Part shown: piece after piece, positions 17,676 through 26,717 of the stretch | How the letters are laid out: each line of letters opens with the position of its first letter | Position numbering within the stretch: the stretch's first letter is position 1 | Assembly (NCBI RefSeq): GCF_003634095.1 | Contig: NZ_RBIR01000002.1 | Location: 62,001 to 126,000, forward strand | Source of the DNA: Arthrobacter oryzae | Lineage (GTDB): Bacteria; Actinomycetota; Actinomycetes; Actinomycetales; Micrococcaceae | Direction of reading: 5' to 3' | Length of the DNA stretch: 64,000 nucleotides | Made by a program: the position numbers and the translations under genes | Notes under the pieces: model-generated | What the model was told of the DNA's origin: nothing | Database searches by the model: none | What the model saw: only the letters and a program-made list of their open reading frames with translations

Positions 17676-18683
17676 TTATTTGCCGCCTGAACTAGCAATC
17701 CCGCGGTAGAGCGCGTCCAAACGCGCCACGTAGGACGCCGCGTCATAGCGTGGCAGCGCCCATGCCGCTCCCCCGAGCCGGTTGGCGGTGGCCAGCGGAT
17801 CCTGGAGCGCGCCGGCAACCTGCTCTATCACCTGTTCCACGGAGCCTTCCAACACGGGCGGCGTCGTACCGTCGTCGGGCCTGGGCAGCCTCTGGCCAAG
17901 GGCCGCCATGGGCGCGCCCATGCAGAGCGCCTCAAATTCACTGGTGGCAAAGTTGTTCGTCGCCTGGCCAATTGTCAGGTGGGCGCGGGACACGAGCCGG
18001 TGGAATTCAGCCTGCGGCATCCGGTCGAGCAGTTCCACACCGGCGCCTGCCGCGGAGTGCGCCCCCGGCCCCCAGTTCAGCCCCAGCATGCGGATCCCGG
18101 GACCCAGGGCGGTGCGCAGGGCGCGCGCCAACCGCAATTGGTCCTCAACGCCTTTGTCCTCATCCCAGCGCGAGACGAAGAGGACCGAGGGCTCAGGTGC
18201 CGGATCCCAGGCCGGCAGTTCCGCGGCGTCAACGAGGGCCGGCAGGAACTCCGCGTCGGCACGGGCCGCGTGGGCGTTTTCGGCAGTGTCGTTGTTGGCG
18301 AAGAACACGTGGGCCGCGCCGTCGATGGCCCGTTGGATTTCGTCGTGGAAGGCCGGGTCCCGCCACTGTCTCCGGATGTCACTCCCGTGCAGCGTCAAGA
18401 CGTAGGGCCGGCGCGGCATGCCTCGTTCGCGCAGCAGGCGTGCACTGGTTCCGTAATGGACGTGAACCACATCGGCCCGCAGCAGCTTCGCGGCCCGTCG
18501 CGCCACATAGGGAACAAACCTGGTCTTGGCAATGAACGGGTTCCGCGGGGCCGCGCTGAGGGGGCGGACCTGTTCGGGCGGCAGATAGTCCCAGGTGATC
18601 CCGGCCCGGCGCGCCGCGCGCACCATCGACCGGGCCACGAATGCACAGTCGTTGAACTGGAGAACCTTCGGTTCGTTACTCAC
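17676..18683 (-). CDS. Family 4-like glycosyltransferase
   Basis: This GT-B glycosyltransferase of about 335 residues begins at the GTG at 18683 (VSNEPKVLQFNDCAFVARSMV), where GGAG lies seven bases upstream. The reading frame extends 228 bases further but overlaps the previous gene. Visible motifs are VVHVHYGTSARLL, YVLTLHGSDIRRQ, SVLFVSRWDEDKGVEDQLRLA (start of the donor domain) and NFATSEFEALCMGAPMAALGQ, which carries the EX7E-type glutamates. It is the last of three glycosyltransferase genes transcribed together (GT2, GT4, GT4), 16 bases after the preceding stop. Substrates cannot be assigned. Confidence 0.83.
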   Translation of the reverse strand: MSNEPKVLQFNDCAFVARSMVRAARRAGITWDYLPPEQVRPLSAAPRNPFIAKTRFVPYVARRAAKLLRADVVHVHYGTSARLLRERGMPRRPYVLTLHGSDIRRQWRDPAFHDEIQRAIDGAAHVFFANNDTAENAHAARADAEFLPALVDAAELPAWDPAPEPSVLFVSRWDEDKGVEDQLRLARALRTALGPGIRMLGLNWGPGAHSAAGAGVELLDRMPQAEFHRLVSRAHLTIGQATNNFATSEFEALCMGAPMAALGQRLPRPDDGTTPPVLEGSVEQVIEQVAGALQDPLATANRLGGAAWALPRYDAASYVARLDALYRGIASSGGK

Positions 18684-18699
18684 GCGCTGACTCCGATCA

Positions 18700-19821
18700 C
18701 TAGGCACGTGCCAGCGCCGCCACGTAGGCACGGTCGAAGAGCTCGCCGACGGCGTCGGGCGAGAACCGTGCGCGGATGGGATCCGCGATGACCTCGGCGG
18801 GGACGGTTTTGAATGCGGCGCTGGCGTCCAGGATCGCCCGTCCGAGCACCTCGGGAGCCGGGTCATTGACCAGGCGGCTGTTGGCGTCATTGGCGTAGTC
18901 GCTGAAACCACCCACCCGGGTGGCGACGACGGCGCGGCCCGCGGCCAGTGCCTCGGCGGCGGAGGTGAAGAAGTTTTCCTGGGCAGTAGGCAGGAAGAAG
19001 AGGTCTGCCTCGGAGAGGTATGCCGCCACTTCGGCGGGCTTGACGGACCCCACCAGCCGCACGCGTTCCGTCAGTGCGAGCGCGCCTGCCAGCTCCTGGC
19101 ACTCCTCTCGAAGCGGCCCCTCGCCTACCCACGTCAGGCGGGCATCCGTGCCGCGGTCCCGCAGCCAGGCGATCGCTTCGATGGCCTCTTTGGGACGCTT
19201 GCGTGCAATCAGGCCGCCCACGGCCACCACCTGCAGAACCGGGCCGAACGTTGCGGCGGTCAGGTTGGCCGGTCCCTTGACGACGCACGGGATGGTCATC
19301 GCCGCACGCGGCCGGGCAAACTTCTGCATTTCGACGGCGAGTTGGCCGGTGACGCCGGTGACCACATGCGGCAGCCGGAGCACGGCCCGCAGTCCGGAGA
19401 GTTTGGCCCACAGAGGCGAGACGCTGCGGGGGTTGACCACGCCATTCCAATGCTCGGTATGGACCCACGCGGGGCCGCGACCGGTCACGGCGCGCGCGGC
19501 CCAGGCCGGAGCGGTGACGAGGATGCTTGAAAAGGCCATGGTGTGGATGACGTCGGCCCATGCCATTTCACGGTGCAGGGTCCCAAGGGCGCGCAGGAGA
19601 GTGCGCGGGTGGGCCGGGTCTGCCAGGATGCGGCGCACCGGCGTTCCGTCCCAGACGCCTGATTCAATCCCCGGCATCGGCAGCCCGCCGCCCAGCCGGA
19701 CGTGGACCACCCGCACTTCGTGCCCGCGGCGTCGAATCGCCTCCACATGGTCTGCATTGAACGGCGCCTCGGCGGGGTTCTCATCGTGCGGGTACCACGT
19801 GGCGATGACGAGAATCTTCAT
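18700..19821 (-). CDS. Family 4 glycosyltransferase
   Basis: This 373-residue GT4 enzyme (GT-B fold) starts at MKILVIATWYPHDENPAEAPF with AAGGAAC before the ATG at 19821. It has an acceptor-side domain with ADHVEAIRRRGHEVRVVHV and WVHTEHWNGVVNP, and a donor-side Glyco_trans_1 domain with VAVGGLIARKRPKEAIEAI, WVGEGPLREE, and the EX7E stretch in FLPTAQENFFTSAAEALAAG followed by RAVVATRVGG. It lies second in the GT2-GT4-GT4 operon. It probably extends a lipid-linked oligosaccharide in the cytosol. The acceptor is unknown. Confidence 0.88.
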   Translation of the reverse strand: MKILVIATWYPHDENPAEAPFNADHVEAIRRRGHEVRVVHVRLGGGLPMPGIESGVWDGTPVRRILADPAHPRTLLRALGTLHREMAWADVIHTMAFSSILVTAPAWAARAVTGRGPAWVHTEHWNGVVNPRSVSPLWAKLSGLRAVLRLPHVVTGVTGQLAVEMQKFARPRAAMTIPCVVKGPANLTAATFGPVLQVVAVGGLIARKRPKEAIEAIAWLRDRGTDARLTWVGEGPLREECQELAGALALTERVRLVGSVKPAEVAAYLSEADLFFLPTAQENFFTSAAEALAAGRAVVATRVGGFSDYANDANSRLVNDPAPEVLGRAILDASAAFKTVPAEVIADPIRARFSPDAVGELFDRAYVAALARA

Positions 19822-19896
19822 GGGTTCCTTCTGTGGCGTGGACAGGCGCGCCGCGGTCACGGCGGTGGTTGCCGGGAATGTCCTCGGCGAATGGGC

Positions 19897-21003
19897 TTAG
19901 ACGAGTGCCGATGCACTCATGAAGCGTAAGGGAGCTTCCGGGTGGAGGACATGGGGCAGGCTGCGCGGCATCCAGGTCCAGGGGCTGGTGAACCTCCGCC
20001 GCGCGGCGGCCAGCCCGGCCATGGTCCCGGCGTCCGCCTCCCCGCGCGCAACGGCGTCCAGAAGTTGCCGGTCGGCCAGGGACAGCGGCCGGGCGGCAAG
20101 CGGGGCCTTGAACAGCAACTGCCGCAACACCGCTGCCATCAAGGACGCGTCGGTGGCGTTCCAGGTTCCGGCCTGGGCACGCAGCATGACGTGCCCGAAG
20201 ACGTGGACGCGGATGAGCTTGGTCACGAGCGCCTCACGGGAGCCGGGCTTCAACCCGGCAAACCAGTCGGTGGCCACCAAATCCGTGGCAAAGGCCAGAT
20301 CCTCCGTCACGGGCCGCGGTGTCTGGGTGACCCGCAGTTGGGCATCGTCATGCACCAGGTAGCGCGGAAGGCCGCGCCCGTAGCTGATGCGGGCACCGGA
20401 GAACCACAGCTTCGCGGAGAATGACTGGTCCTCGCCCGTGGCGTAGTCAGTGGGAAATATCAGGCCGAGGCCGCGAACCAGCGACAGCCTCATCAGGCCC
20501 AGCGGTGCCGTGCGGTAACTCAGGCGGTCACGCACCGGGTCCAGCCCTGCCCTGCGGGTCGGACGGACCACCGGCGTGCGGATGGTGCCGCCGCCCGCAT
20601 GCGCCATGGGGGCGATGAGGACGTCGGCCCGTTCATCCTCGGCGCTCTCGACCCAGCGGGCCAACGCGCCGGCCTCCACCGAATCGTCGCTTCCCATGAT
20701 GGCAACCCAGGTTCCGGTAGCCCGGGAAATTCCATGGTTAAAGGGTCCGGCGGGGCTCTTGATCCCGTCGGTGTAATGCAGGAACCGAACCAGGGGCTGA
20801 TGCTCGGCAGCCACGCGGGCGCGGATCGGCTCCACCTCGGTGTTGTGGCAGACGACGTTGATCCGGAGGCGCTGCTGTCCGTTCGGATGCGTAGGCAGTC
20901 CGCCCGCAACCAGGGAGGCTACCGCGCGTTCCACGGGCCGATCCGGCGTGTGCACAGCGATCACGACGTCGAGCAGCACGGAATCCTGGCTTTGGTTGTC
21001 CAC
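19897..21003 (-). CDS. Family 2 glycosyltransferase, paralogue of the divergent gene
   Basis: This 368-residue GT2 enzyme begins DSVLLDVVIAVHTPDRPVERAVAS and carries FLHYTDGIKSPAGPFNHGI, the metal-binding region VAIMGSDDSVEAGA, and the acceptor-side ATGEDQSFSAKLWF. The C-terminal 130 residues are helical and specific to this subgroup. It resembles the gene at 21059 along its length: shared order of SPAGP, SDDxxEAG or SDDYLEPG, LxYRTAPLGL or LAYRSVPYGL, and TGEDxxxxxxLWF. The GTG start has no ribosome-binding site but has a -10 box six bases upstream, suggesting a leaderless transcript. It heads the operon that continues with two GT4 genes. Confidence 0.85.
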   Translation of the reverse strand: MDNQSQDSVLLDVVIAVHTPDRPVERAVASLVAGGLPTHPNGQQRLRINVVCHNTEVEPIRARVAAEHQPLVRFLHYTDGIKSPAGPFNHGISRATGTWVAIMGSDDSVEAGALARWVESAEDERADVLIAPMAHAGGGTIRTPVVRPTRRAGLDPVRDRLSYRTAPLGLMRLSLVRGLGLIFPTDYATGEDQSFSAKLWFSGARISYGRGLPRYLVHDDAQLRVTQTPRPVTEDLAFATDLVATDWFAGLKPGSREALVTKLIRVHVFGHVMLRAQAGTWNATDASLMAAVLRQLLFKAPLAARPLSLADRQLLDAVARGEADAGTMAGLAAARRRFTSPWTWMPRSLPHVLHPEAPLRFMSASALV

Positions 21004-21009
21004 CTAGTA

Positions 21010-21015
21010 AGGTTA
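21010..21015 (-). promoter_or_regulatory. -10 box of a leaderless GT2 transcript
   Basis: On the minus strand TAACCT is followed by a 6-nt spacer and the GTG start at 21003. The spacing fits a transcript that begins at the start codon. Confidence 0.4.
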
Positions 21016-21058
21016 TCGCGGAACCCAGCCACCGCAGCCCGCCAAGGAGTACGTCGCC

Positions 21059-22204
21059 GTGAACCGGAGTATTGAAGTCATCATCCCGGTCCATGACCCG
21101 GCAAGGCCGGTGGCGCGCGGGATAGCATCCGTCACTGACCAGCGCACCGCACTGGCGGCACACGGCGTCGACCTGCACGTGACTGTGGTGCTGCACAACC
21201 TTGATGCGGATATCCTCTCCCAGCCCGGGTTCCCTTCCGGGCTTCCGGGTGTCACCTACGTGGCCCACTCCGACGGCGTGGCGTCACCGGCAGGCCCCCG
21301 CAACTACGCCCTGGGCCGCAGCAGTGCGACCTACGTGAGCTTCCTCGACTCCGACGACTACCTGGAGCCCGGTTCGCTGCTGGCCTGGTGGGAGTCGGCC
21401 GAGAAGCATGCTGCCGCGGCGGTGATCGCACCCTTGCGGACCCCGGCGGGCAACATCCTCGCGTCCCCACGAATTCGACCGTCAAAGCCCGAGATCCTCC
21501 ACCCCCTCCGCGACGGGCTGGCCTACCGCAGCGTGCCGTACGGCCTATTGCGCCGGGAAAGCCTGCTCGCCCTGGGGTTCGGCTACACCGAGGGCATCCT
21601 GACCGGCGAAGACCTTGAACCCACACTGCGCTTGTGGTTCCGCTCCGGGGCCATCTGCTATCCGTACGGCGCGCCAGCCTACCGTCAGACGGACGACTCC
21701 GGGCCGGCCCGCGTAACTAGCTCAATCCGGCCGCTCAGGCAGGAGTTCGCGTGGCTGGAAAACCTGCTTGACACGGACTGGCTGCGGCAGGCGTCGACGC
21801 CGGAACGGCGTGCCGTCGCGCACAAGGTGCTGAGGGTGCACGGCATCGGGGCCCTGCTCAGGCGCGCTGACGCCCCCGACTCCCCCGGCCAGGCCCCGTT
21901 GTGGGATCCCGACGAGAGCCTGTACTGGCGCGACGTCTCCGACCGGGTCCTGGCTCTTGCCGGCGGTTCCATTCCGAGTATCAGCCGGCGCGACTCCGCA
22001 CTCATCCGGGCCGCGGGCTCGGCCGGTGAACTTCAGCAGCTGCGCGTCCTGGTGGCGGACTACCGCGGCTCCGGACGCCGGGAGGCATTGCTCACTCCAC
22101 GCCTGCAGGACTCCCTGTCCCGCGATTCGACGCTCCGCCACTACCTCAGCGAGAGGCTGCGGGCCAGAGCCGGCGTTTTCACAGCCCCGCCCGCTGCGCC
22201 CTAA
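21059..22204 (+). CDS. Family 2 glycosyltransferase, divergent paralogue
   Basis: This 381-residue GT2 enzyme starts at a GTG with AAGGAG upstream. Motifs are IEVIIPVHDPARPVARGIAS, YVAHSDGVASPAGPRNYALG, FLDSDDYLEPGSLLAWW with the DXD-type metal site, and TGEDLEPTLRLWF. The C-terminal helical extension matches that of the gene at 19897, so the two are paralogues arranged head to head with only 55 bp between them. They probably add similar or alternating residues to one glycan. A short GCGGG-TAA-CCCGC hairpin follows the stop codon directly. Confidence 0.85.
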   Translation: MNRSIEVIIPVHDPARPVARGIASVTDQRTALAAHGVDLHVTVVLHNLDADILSQPGFPSGLPGVTYVAHSDGVASPAGPRNYALGRSSATYVSFLDSDDYLEPGSLLAWWESAEKHAAAAVIAPLRTPAGNILASPRIRPSKPEILHPLRDGLAYRSVPYGLLRRESLLALGFGYTEGILTGEDLEPTLRLWFRSGAICYPYGAPAYRQTDDSGPARVTSSIRPLRQEFAWLENLLDTDWLRQASTPERRAVAHKVLRVHGIGALLRRADAPDSPGQAPLWDPDESLYWRDVSDRVLALAGGSIPSISRRDSALIRAAGSAGELQQLRVLVADYRGSGRREALLTPRLQDSLSRDSTLRHYLSERLRARAGVFTAPPAAP

Positions 22205-22271
22205 GCGGGTAACCCGCACCGCCGCACCGCCTGCTGCCGCGGTTCCCGGGCGCAGGGCGACCCGCCCGGCT

Positions 22272-22280
22272 TGCTAGACT
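22272..22280 (+). promoter_or_regulatory. Extended -10 promoter for the DUF6541 gene
   Basis: TGCTAGACT combines a TGn extension with the -10 hexamer TAGACT. The predicted start is near 22287, leaving a leader of about 26 nt with AGGAG before the ATG. Confidence 0.5.
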
Positions 22281-22312
22281 CGAGTCGGTAAATCGGACGA
22301 GCAGGAGCATTA

Positions 22313-24319
22313 ATGAACTGGTGGCAGGCGTTTCCCGCTATCGCCGTGGCCGCACTCTTGATGTTCCTTCCCGGGTTCGTGCTGGCAAGGGCACTAGGCG
22401 CCAAGGGCTTCGCGTCCGCGGCGATGTCACCCCTGGCGTCCTGTGGACTCATCGGGCTCGCCGGCGTGGTGGGTGGACTGGTCCGGCTCGACTGGGGCCT
22501 CTTTAGTTACCTGCTGGTGACGGCAGTCTGCACCGGCCTGGCAATAGTGCTGCGGAGATTTGTCAAGGGACGGGTTGCCCCCGTCGCGCCCGCCTCGGTA
22601 GTTCCCGCCGTCCAATGGGTGGCAATCCTGGGCGGCCTGGTGGCCGGCTCCACCCTGATACTGAACCGCCTGCTGCCCGCCGTCGGCAAGCCCGGAAACT
22701 TCGCCCAGGTGTACGACAACATCTTTCACCTCAACGCGATCCGGTACATCCTCGAAACCGGTAACGCCTCGTCACTGACGTTGGGCCGGATGCTGAGCCC
22801 GGATGCCGGGATCGCCATCTACCCGTCCGTGTGGCACTCGCTGGCTGCCCTCGTTGCCCAGCTGACCAACAACAACGTCTTTGTCAGCGAGAACGCCGTG
22901 ATCGTGGCGGTGAGCGCCCTCCTGTGGCCCTTCGCCTGCATCATGCTGGTCCGGGGCATCGTCGGTCCCCGCGTCCTGCCGCTGGTGGTGGCCGGCGTCC
23001 TGAGCGGCAGCTTCTGGATCTTCCCCTTCCAGTTGCTCCAGTGGGGCCCGCTCTACCCCAACACCCTGGCCTACAGCTTGCTGCCCCTGGCGGTGCTCGT
23101 CCTAGTGGGGCTGTTCAAAGTCGGGCGCGAAAGATTCCTGGACGATGTCAGCCTCTGGTCCTTCCTGATCATTGCGGTTGCGGCGTTGTTCCTTTCACAG
23201 CCCAACGGCGTCACAGCACTCCTGGCCTTCTCCGTCCCGCTAATTGCCGCCGCGTGGTTCACCCAGCTGCGCGCCCGCATCCGTGCCAAGGCCCGTGCCA
23301 GGTCAATCGCGCTCGTGGTGCTTTGGGGGTTGGCCTCGGCCGCCGCCTTCCTGGTCATCTGGCAGGCACTGCTCCTGAGCTATGACAACTGGAAACCGAG
23401 CCGGACGCTGTCGGACGCCGTCAACGACGTCGCTACGGGCAGCCTCCTTGGCGGCGGCGAGACGATGGTCGCCTCGGTGGCGGCCGTGCTGGGCATCATC
23501 ACCATTCTTTGGCGCCGCAAAGGCGGGTGGATGATTGCCTGCGCGCTCATCGCGGCCGCCCTCTACATCGTTGCCGTCTATATGCATCAAGGCCGCTTCC
23601 GGCACTTCACGACCGGCAGTTGGTACCAGGATCCGTACCGACTCGCGGCTTTGGTGCCGTTGTTCATGATCGTCCTGGCCGGCGTCGGGGCGGACGGACT
23701 GGTGTCCGCGGTCCGGGGCTGGCTCCGGCGCATCACCGCAAAGCGCTCCTCCGGCCGGCGGCTCGGCCTCCCCGAGTTCCGCGGATCCGCGGGCCTTTAT
23801 GCCGTTGCAGCAGCCGCGATCCTTGCGCTCGCGTTGTCCAATCTGGTCGACCGCTACCACGGCCCCGGCCTGGTAACCGTTTCCAACCAAATCCAAAAGT
23901 CGTATTCTTTTGCCCCGGGCTGGGTGGTCTCCGACGACGAGTTCGCGCTGATGTCCAGGCTCGATTCGACGGTTCCAAAGGACGCTGTAATCGGCGTCAA
24001 TCCTTTCAACGGCGGTGCTTTGGCCTTCGCCATTTCGGGCCGCCACGTCACGCAATACCACCTATCCCCGGATCCCGACGCCGAACTCCGCAAGATCGCC
24101 AAGGACGTCACCACGGCGCAGCCCGGATCCGAGACGTGCAAGCTCGCGACTAAAGACCATGTGCGCTACATCCTCGATTTCGGCCAGTTCTATATGCTCA
24201 ATTTCGCCGTGGCGGGTGCCTACCCGGCCTTCGTCAATGTGGTCACCACCCCCGGCGCGAAGGTCGAGCTGGTGGACCAGCAGGGCGCGGCCAAACTCTA
24301 CAAAATCGATGCCTGCTGA
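22313..24319 (+). CDS. DUF6541-type polytopic membrane protein
   Basis: This 668-residue protein has about 12-14 hydrophobic helices over residues 1-520, then a soluble C-terminal domain of about 150 residues with two cysteines (ETCKLATKDH and the final DAC). It resembles the DUF6541 family of actinobacterial membrane proteins, whose layout (many helices plus an extracytoplasmic domain) recalls GT-C glycosyltransferases that use polyprenyl-phosphate sugars. An early VYDNIFHLNAIRYILETG contains an acidic residue of the type expected in the first external loop of such enzymes. The role as a GT-C transferase or polymerase is inference. ATG with AGGAGCATTA leader. Confidence 0.7.
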   Translation: MNWWQAFPAIAVAALLMFLPGFVLARALGAKGFASAAMSPLASCGLIGLAGVVGGLVRLDWGLFSYLLVTAVCTGLAIVLRRFVKGRVAPVAPASVVPAVQWVAILGGLVAGSTLILNRLLPAVGKPGNFAQVYDNIFHLNAIRYILETGNASSLTLGRMLSPDAGIAIYPSVWHSLAALVAQLTNNNVFVSENAVIVAVSALLWPFACIMLVRGIVGPRVLPLVVAGVLSGSFWIFPFQLLQWGPLYPNTLAYSLLPLAVLVLVGLFKVGRERFLDDVSLWSFLIIAVAALFLSQPNGVTALLAFSVPLIAAAWFTQLRARIRAKARARSIALVVLWGLASAAAFLVIWQALLLSYDNWKPSRTLSDAVNDVATGSLLGGGETMVASVAAVLGIITILWRRKGGWMIACALIAAALYIVAVYMHQGRFRHFTTGSWYQDPYRLAALVPLFMIVLAGVGADGLVSAVRGWLRRITAKRSSGRRLGLPEFRGSAGLYAVAAAAILALALSNLVDRYHGPGLVTVSNQIQKSYSFAPGWVVSDDEFALMSRLDSTVPKDAVIGVNPFNGGALAFAISGRHVTQYHLSPDPDAELRKIAKDVTTAQPGSETCKLATKDHVRYILDFGQFYMLNFAVAGAYPAFVNVVTTPGAKVELVDQQGAAKLYKIDAC

Positions 24320-24387
24320 CCGTACCGGGCTCCGGTTATGACCTGTGCGCAGGATCACAGCGGCCATGGCGGGCCGCAGCTATCGCC

Positions 24388-24393
24388 TAAGCT
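24388..24393 (+). promoter_or_regulatory. -10 box of a leaderless epimerase transcript
   Basis: TAAGCT is followed by a 6-nt spacer and the ATG at 24400. No ribosome-binding sequence lies before the ATG, so the mRNA probably starts at the start codon. Confidence 0.55.
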
Positions 24394-24399
24394 GGGACC

Positions 24400-25476
24400 A
24401 TGCGTATTCTCAGCGTCGTCGGCGCAAGACCACAGTTTGTAAAGCTCGCACCGATCGCGTCAGCCATCGCCGGCCGGGCGGAGCACCTCATCGCCCACAC
24501 CGGCCAGCACTATGACGAACTCATGAGCGATGTCTTCTTCCGTGATCTGGGTATCCCGGCGCCGGACTTCAACCTCGGCGTGGGATCCGGCAAGCACGGC
24601 GCCCAAACAGGGGCCATGCTTGGAGGTCTCGAAGAGATCCTGGAAGAAGCCAAACCGGACTGCGTCCTGGTTTACGGTGACACCAATTCGACCCTGGCCG
24701 CTGCGATCGCCTCGGTCAAGATGCACATACCGCTGGCCCACCTTGAAGCGGGGCTGCGTTCCTTCAACCGGCGCATGCCCGAGGAACACAACCGCGTCCT
24801 GACCGACCACGCCGCGGACCTGTTGCTGGCCCCCACCCGCGTGGCCGTTGACCATCTGGCCAATGAGGGTCTCGCCGCCAAGACGGTCCTCGTCGGCGAC
24901 GTCATGACCGACGTCCTGTACCAGGTGCGCGCATTGCTGGAGAGCCGGAAGGAGCCGCTCCCCCTCGACGTGGCCCCGCAGGGATACTACGTCAGCACCA
25001 TCCACCGGCCGGACAACACGGACTCACCGGCCCGGCTCGGGTCCATTTTGGCGTCCCTGGCGTCCCTGGACCGTCCGGTCCTCCTGCTGGCCCATCCGCG
25101 ACTGGTCAGTTTCGCCGAACGTCACGGGCTGAAGCTCGAGCAGGGAAGCATCCGGGTGTGCCCGCCGCTGGCTTATCCGCAGCTGGTCAACGCCGTGGTC
25201 AACAGTGCAGGCGTCATCACCGACTCGGGCGGGCTGCAGAAGGAAGCTTTCCTGCTGCGGGTTCCGTGCACCACCATCCGCCCCGAGACGGAGTGGGTCG
25301 AGACCCTCGAATCACGGTGGAACGTCCTCGTGAGCGAGGACCTCTCCATCCTGGCCGACACGGTGAAGCGGCCTGCCCCCGAGCCCACGGACGCAGCGCC
25401 CTACGGTGACGGACACGCCGCCGAGAAAATCGTGGACGCGCTGCTGAGCTTCAACGCGGAGTCCGACACAAAGTAG
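24400..25476 (+). CDS. wbpI: Non-hydrolysing UDP-sugar 2-epimerase, WbpI/WecB family
   Basis: This 358-residue GT-B-like epimerase inverts C2 of a UDP-2-acetamido sugar. It has GARPQFVKLAPI at residues 8-19, HTGQHYDELMSDVFF, GVGSGKHGAQTG, VYGDTNSTLAAA, HLEAGLRSFNRRMPEEHNR and ITDSGGLQKEAF, all hallmarks of the family. The ARPQFVK and GSGKHG versions resemble the WbpI/WlbD branch, which makes UDP-ManNAc3NAcA from UDP-GlcNAc3NAcA, more than classical WecB. The four enzymes for the preceding steps are encoded between 26.7 and 30.7 kb, which supports this reading. A WecB role (UDP-ManNAc) remains possible. It is convergent with that cluster and separated from it by a terminator hairpin. Confidence 0.85.
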   Translation: MRILSVVGARPQFVKLAPIASAIAGRAEHLIAHTGQHYDELMSDVFFRDLGIPAPDFNLGVGSGKHGAQTGAMLGGLEEILEEAKPDCVLVYGDTNSTLAAAIASVKMHIPLAHLEAGLRSFNRRMPEEHNRVLTDHAADLLLAPTRVAVDHLANEGLAAKTVLVGDVMTDVLYQVRALLESRKEPLPLDVAPQGYYVSTIHRPDNTDSPARLGSILASLASLDRPVLLLAHPRLVSFAERHGLKLEQGSIRVCPPLAYPQLVNAVVNSAGVITDSGGLQKEAFLLRVPCTTIRPETEWVETLESRWNVLVSEDLSILADTVKRPAPEPTDAAPYGDGHAAEKIVDALLSFNAESDTK

Positions 25477-25493
25477 GGGCGCAGGCGCCTCTC

Positions 25494-25535
25494 AGGGGCG
25501 GTCAACGGGCGTACAGGCGTCCGTTGACCGCCCCT
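25494..25535. terminator. Bidirectional terminator-like hairpin
   Basis: A perfect 15-bp inverted repeat (AGGGGCGGTCAACGG and its complement) encloses a 12-nt loop between the convergent epimerase and GT4 genes. Confidence 0.75.
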
Positions 25536-25553
25536 GCTGCTGTCCGGGGGCGC

Positions 25554-26717
25554 TTATCGGGAGGCTTCTGCCACCGTGGCTATGACAGCCGCCGCTGCCT
25601 GGCCTGCAGCTGCGAGGGAGGCGTGGTCCGCCACCCATTGCGCGCGGAGATCCCGGTCGGCGTCGTCGGTTTCGAGTGCGGCGATCATCGCAGCCGCCAC
25701 GGCATCGGGGTCATGGTCCACGGCGTCGCCGAGTCCGTTGTCAGCGACCACCGCGGCCCCCTCGCCGGCGCCGGCAAATATCACCCGGGTCCCGCATCCC
25801 GCGGCCGCGTAGATCTTGGTCGGCTTGGCGAAGTCATAGCCCTGGCCGGGTTTGATGCTGACGAGTGCTGCCGCTGCTCCCCGCAGCCAGGCCGCAGCCT
25901 GCCGGGGCGGCACGACTCCGCCGAAAACCACGCTCCCGGGAGCAATCTCGGCCGCCAGCGCCCGCAGGGCCGGCTCGTCGGTGCCCTGCCCGAAAAAGCG
26001 GATCTCCGCGTCGGGATATTTCTGTTGCACGATCGGCAGCGCGCGGACAAAAACGTCGGCTCCCTGCCATTCCGAAATGGTTCCGGTGTAGGCGAAGTAG
26101 GGCCGGTCACTGACGGCGGTCTCGCCTTGCGGACTGAAGACTGAGGTGTCGACCCCGTTGGCCACCACCCGGAGCCGTTCAGCCGGGACGCCGAACTTCG
26201 CCACCTGCTCGGCGACGGCGTCGGAAATGGCGATCACGCAGGCGGCCCGCCGCAGCACGAAGCCTTCGACGCGCCGCATTATGCCGATGACGACGCCGGG
26301 GACGTCGGTTGCGGCCAGCGCTTCACTCCACACGTCCGCAGCGTAGTAGACGTATGGGCGGCGCCGTAGCCGGCTGCTGAGGGCCGCCATCAGCCCGGTG
26401 GTGGGCGGCGGCTCGGAGACGACGACATCCGCGCCCTGTACCAGCAGCCGGAAGAACGCCGGGATGTCGAAGCTCAGGTACTGGAAGTAGCCGCGGACGT
26501 TGCCGCCCGGGTCCCGCAGCACGGGCCAACGGCTGATCCTGTAGGGTACGGCGCCGGCCGAGGCTCCGCCGGGGGCGCGGGTGGTCACGACCTGAACCTC
26601 CGCGCCCGCGGCCACGAGCCCGTCTACCAGCGCCTGGAGACGAAAGGCGGCGGCCCCCACTTCGGGGGTGAAGAGCCGGGTGGCGACCGTGACCCTCAAC
26701 CGGGGAAGGTCCGTCAT
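25554..26717 (-). CDS. Family 4 glycosyltransferase (WcaI-like)
   Basis: This 387-residue GT-B enzyme resembles the WcaI/WbuB group. It shows TRLFTPEVGAAAFRLQALVDGL at the start, VVVSEPPPTTGLMAAL, VYYAADVWSEALAAT, VVANGVDTSVFSP and the C-terminal donor domain with YTGTISEWQGADVFVRAL and GQGYDFAKPTKIYAAAGCG. Its ATG overlaps the stop of the WbpB-type gene as ATGA, so it is the last gene of the sugar-nucleotide operon. It is the natural candidate for transferring the diacetamido-uronic acid made by that operon onto a lipid-linked acceptor (inference from context). Confidence 0.85.
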   Translation of the reverse strand: MTDLPRLRVTVATRLFTPEVGAAAFRLQALVDGLVAAGAEVQVVTTRAPGGASAGAVPYRISRWPVLRDPGGNVRGYFQYLSFDIPAFFRLLVQGADVVVSEPPPTTGLMAALSSRLRRRPYVYYAADVWSEALAATDVPGVVIGIMRRVEGFVLRRAACVIAISDAVAEQVAKFGVPAERLRVVANGVDTSVFSPQGETAVSDRPYFAYTGTISEWQGADVFVRALPIVQQKYPDAEIRFFGQGTDEPALRALAAEIAPGSVVFGGVVPPRQAAAWLRGAAAALVSIKPGQGYDFAKPTKIYAAAGCGTRVIFAGAGEGAAVVADNGLGDAVDHDPDAVAAAMIAALETDDADRDLRAQWVADHASLAAAGQAAAAVIATVAEASR

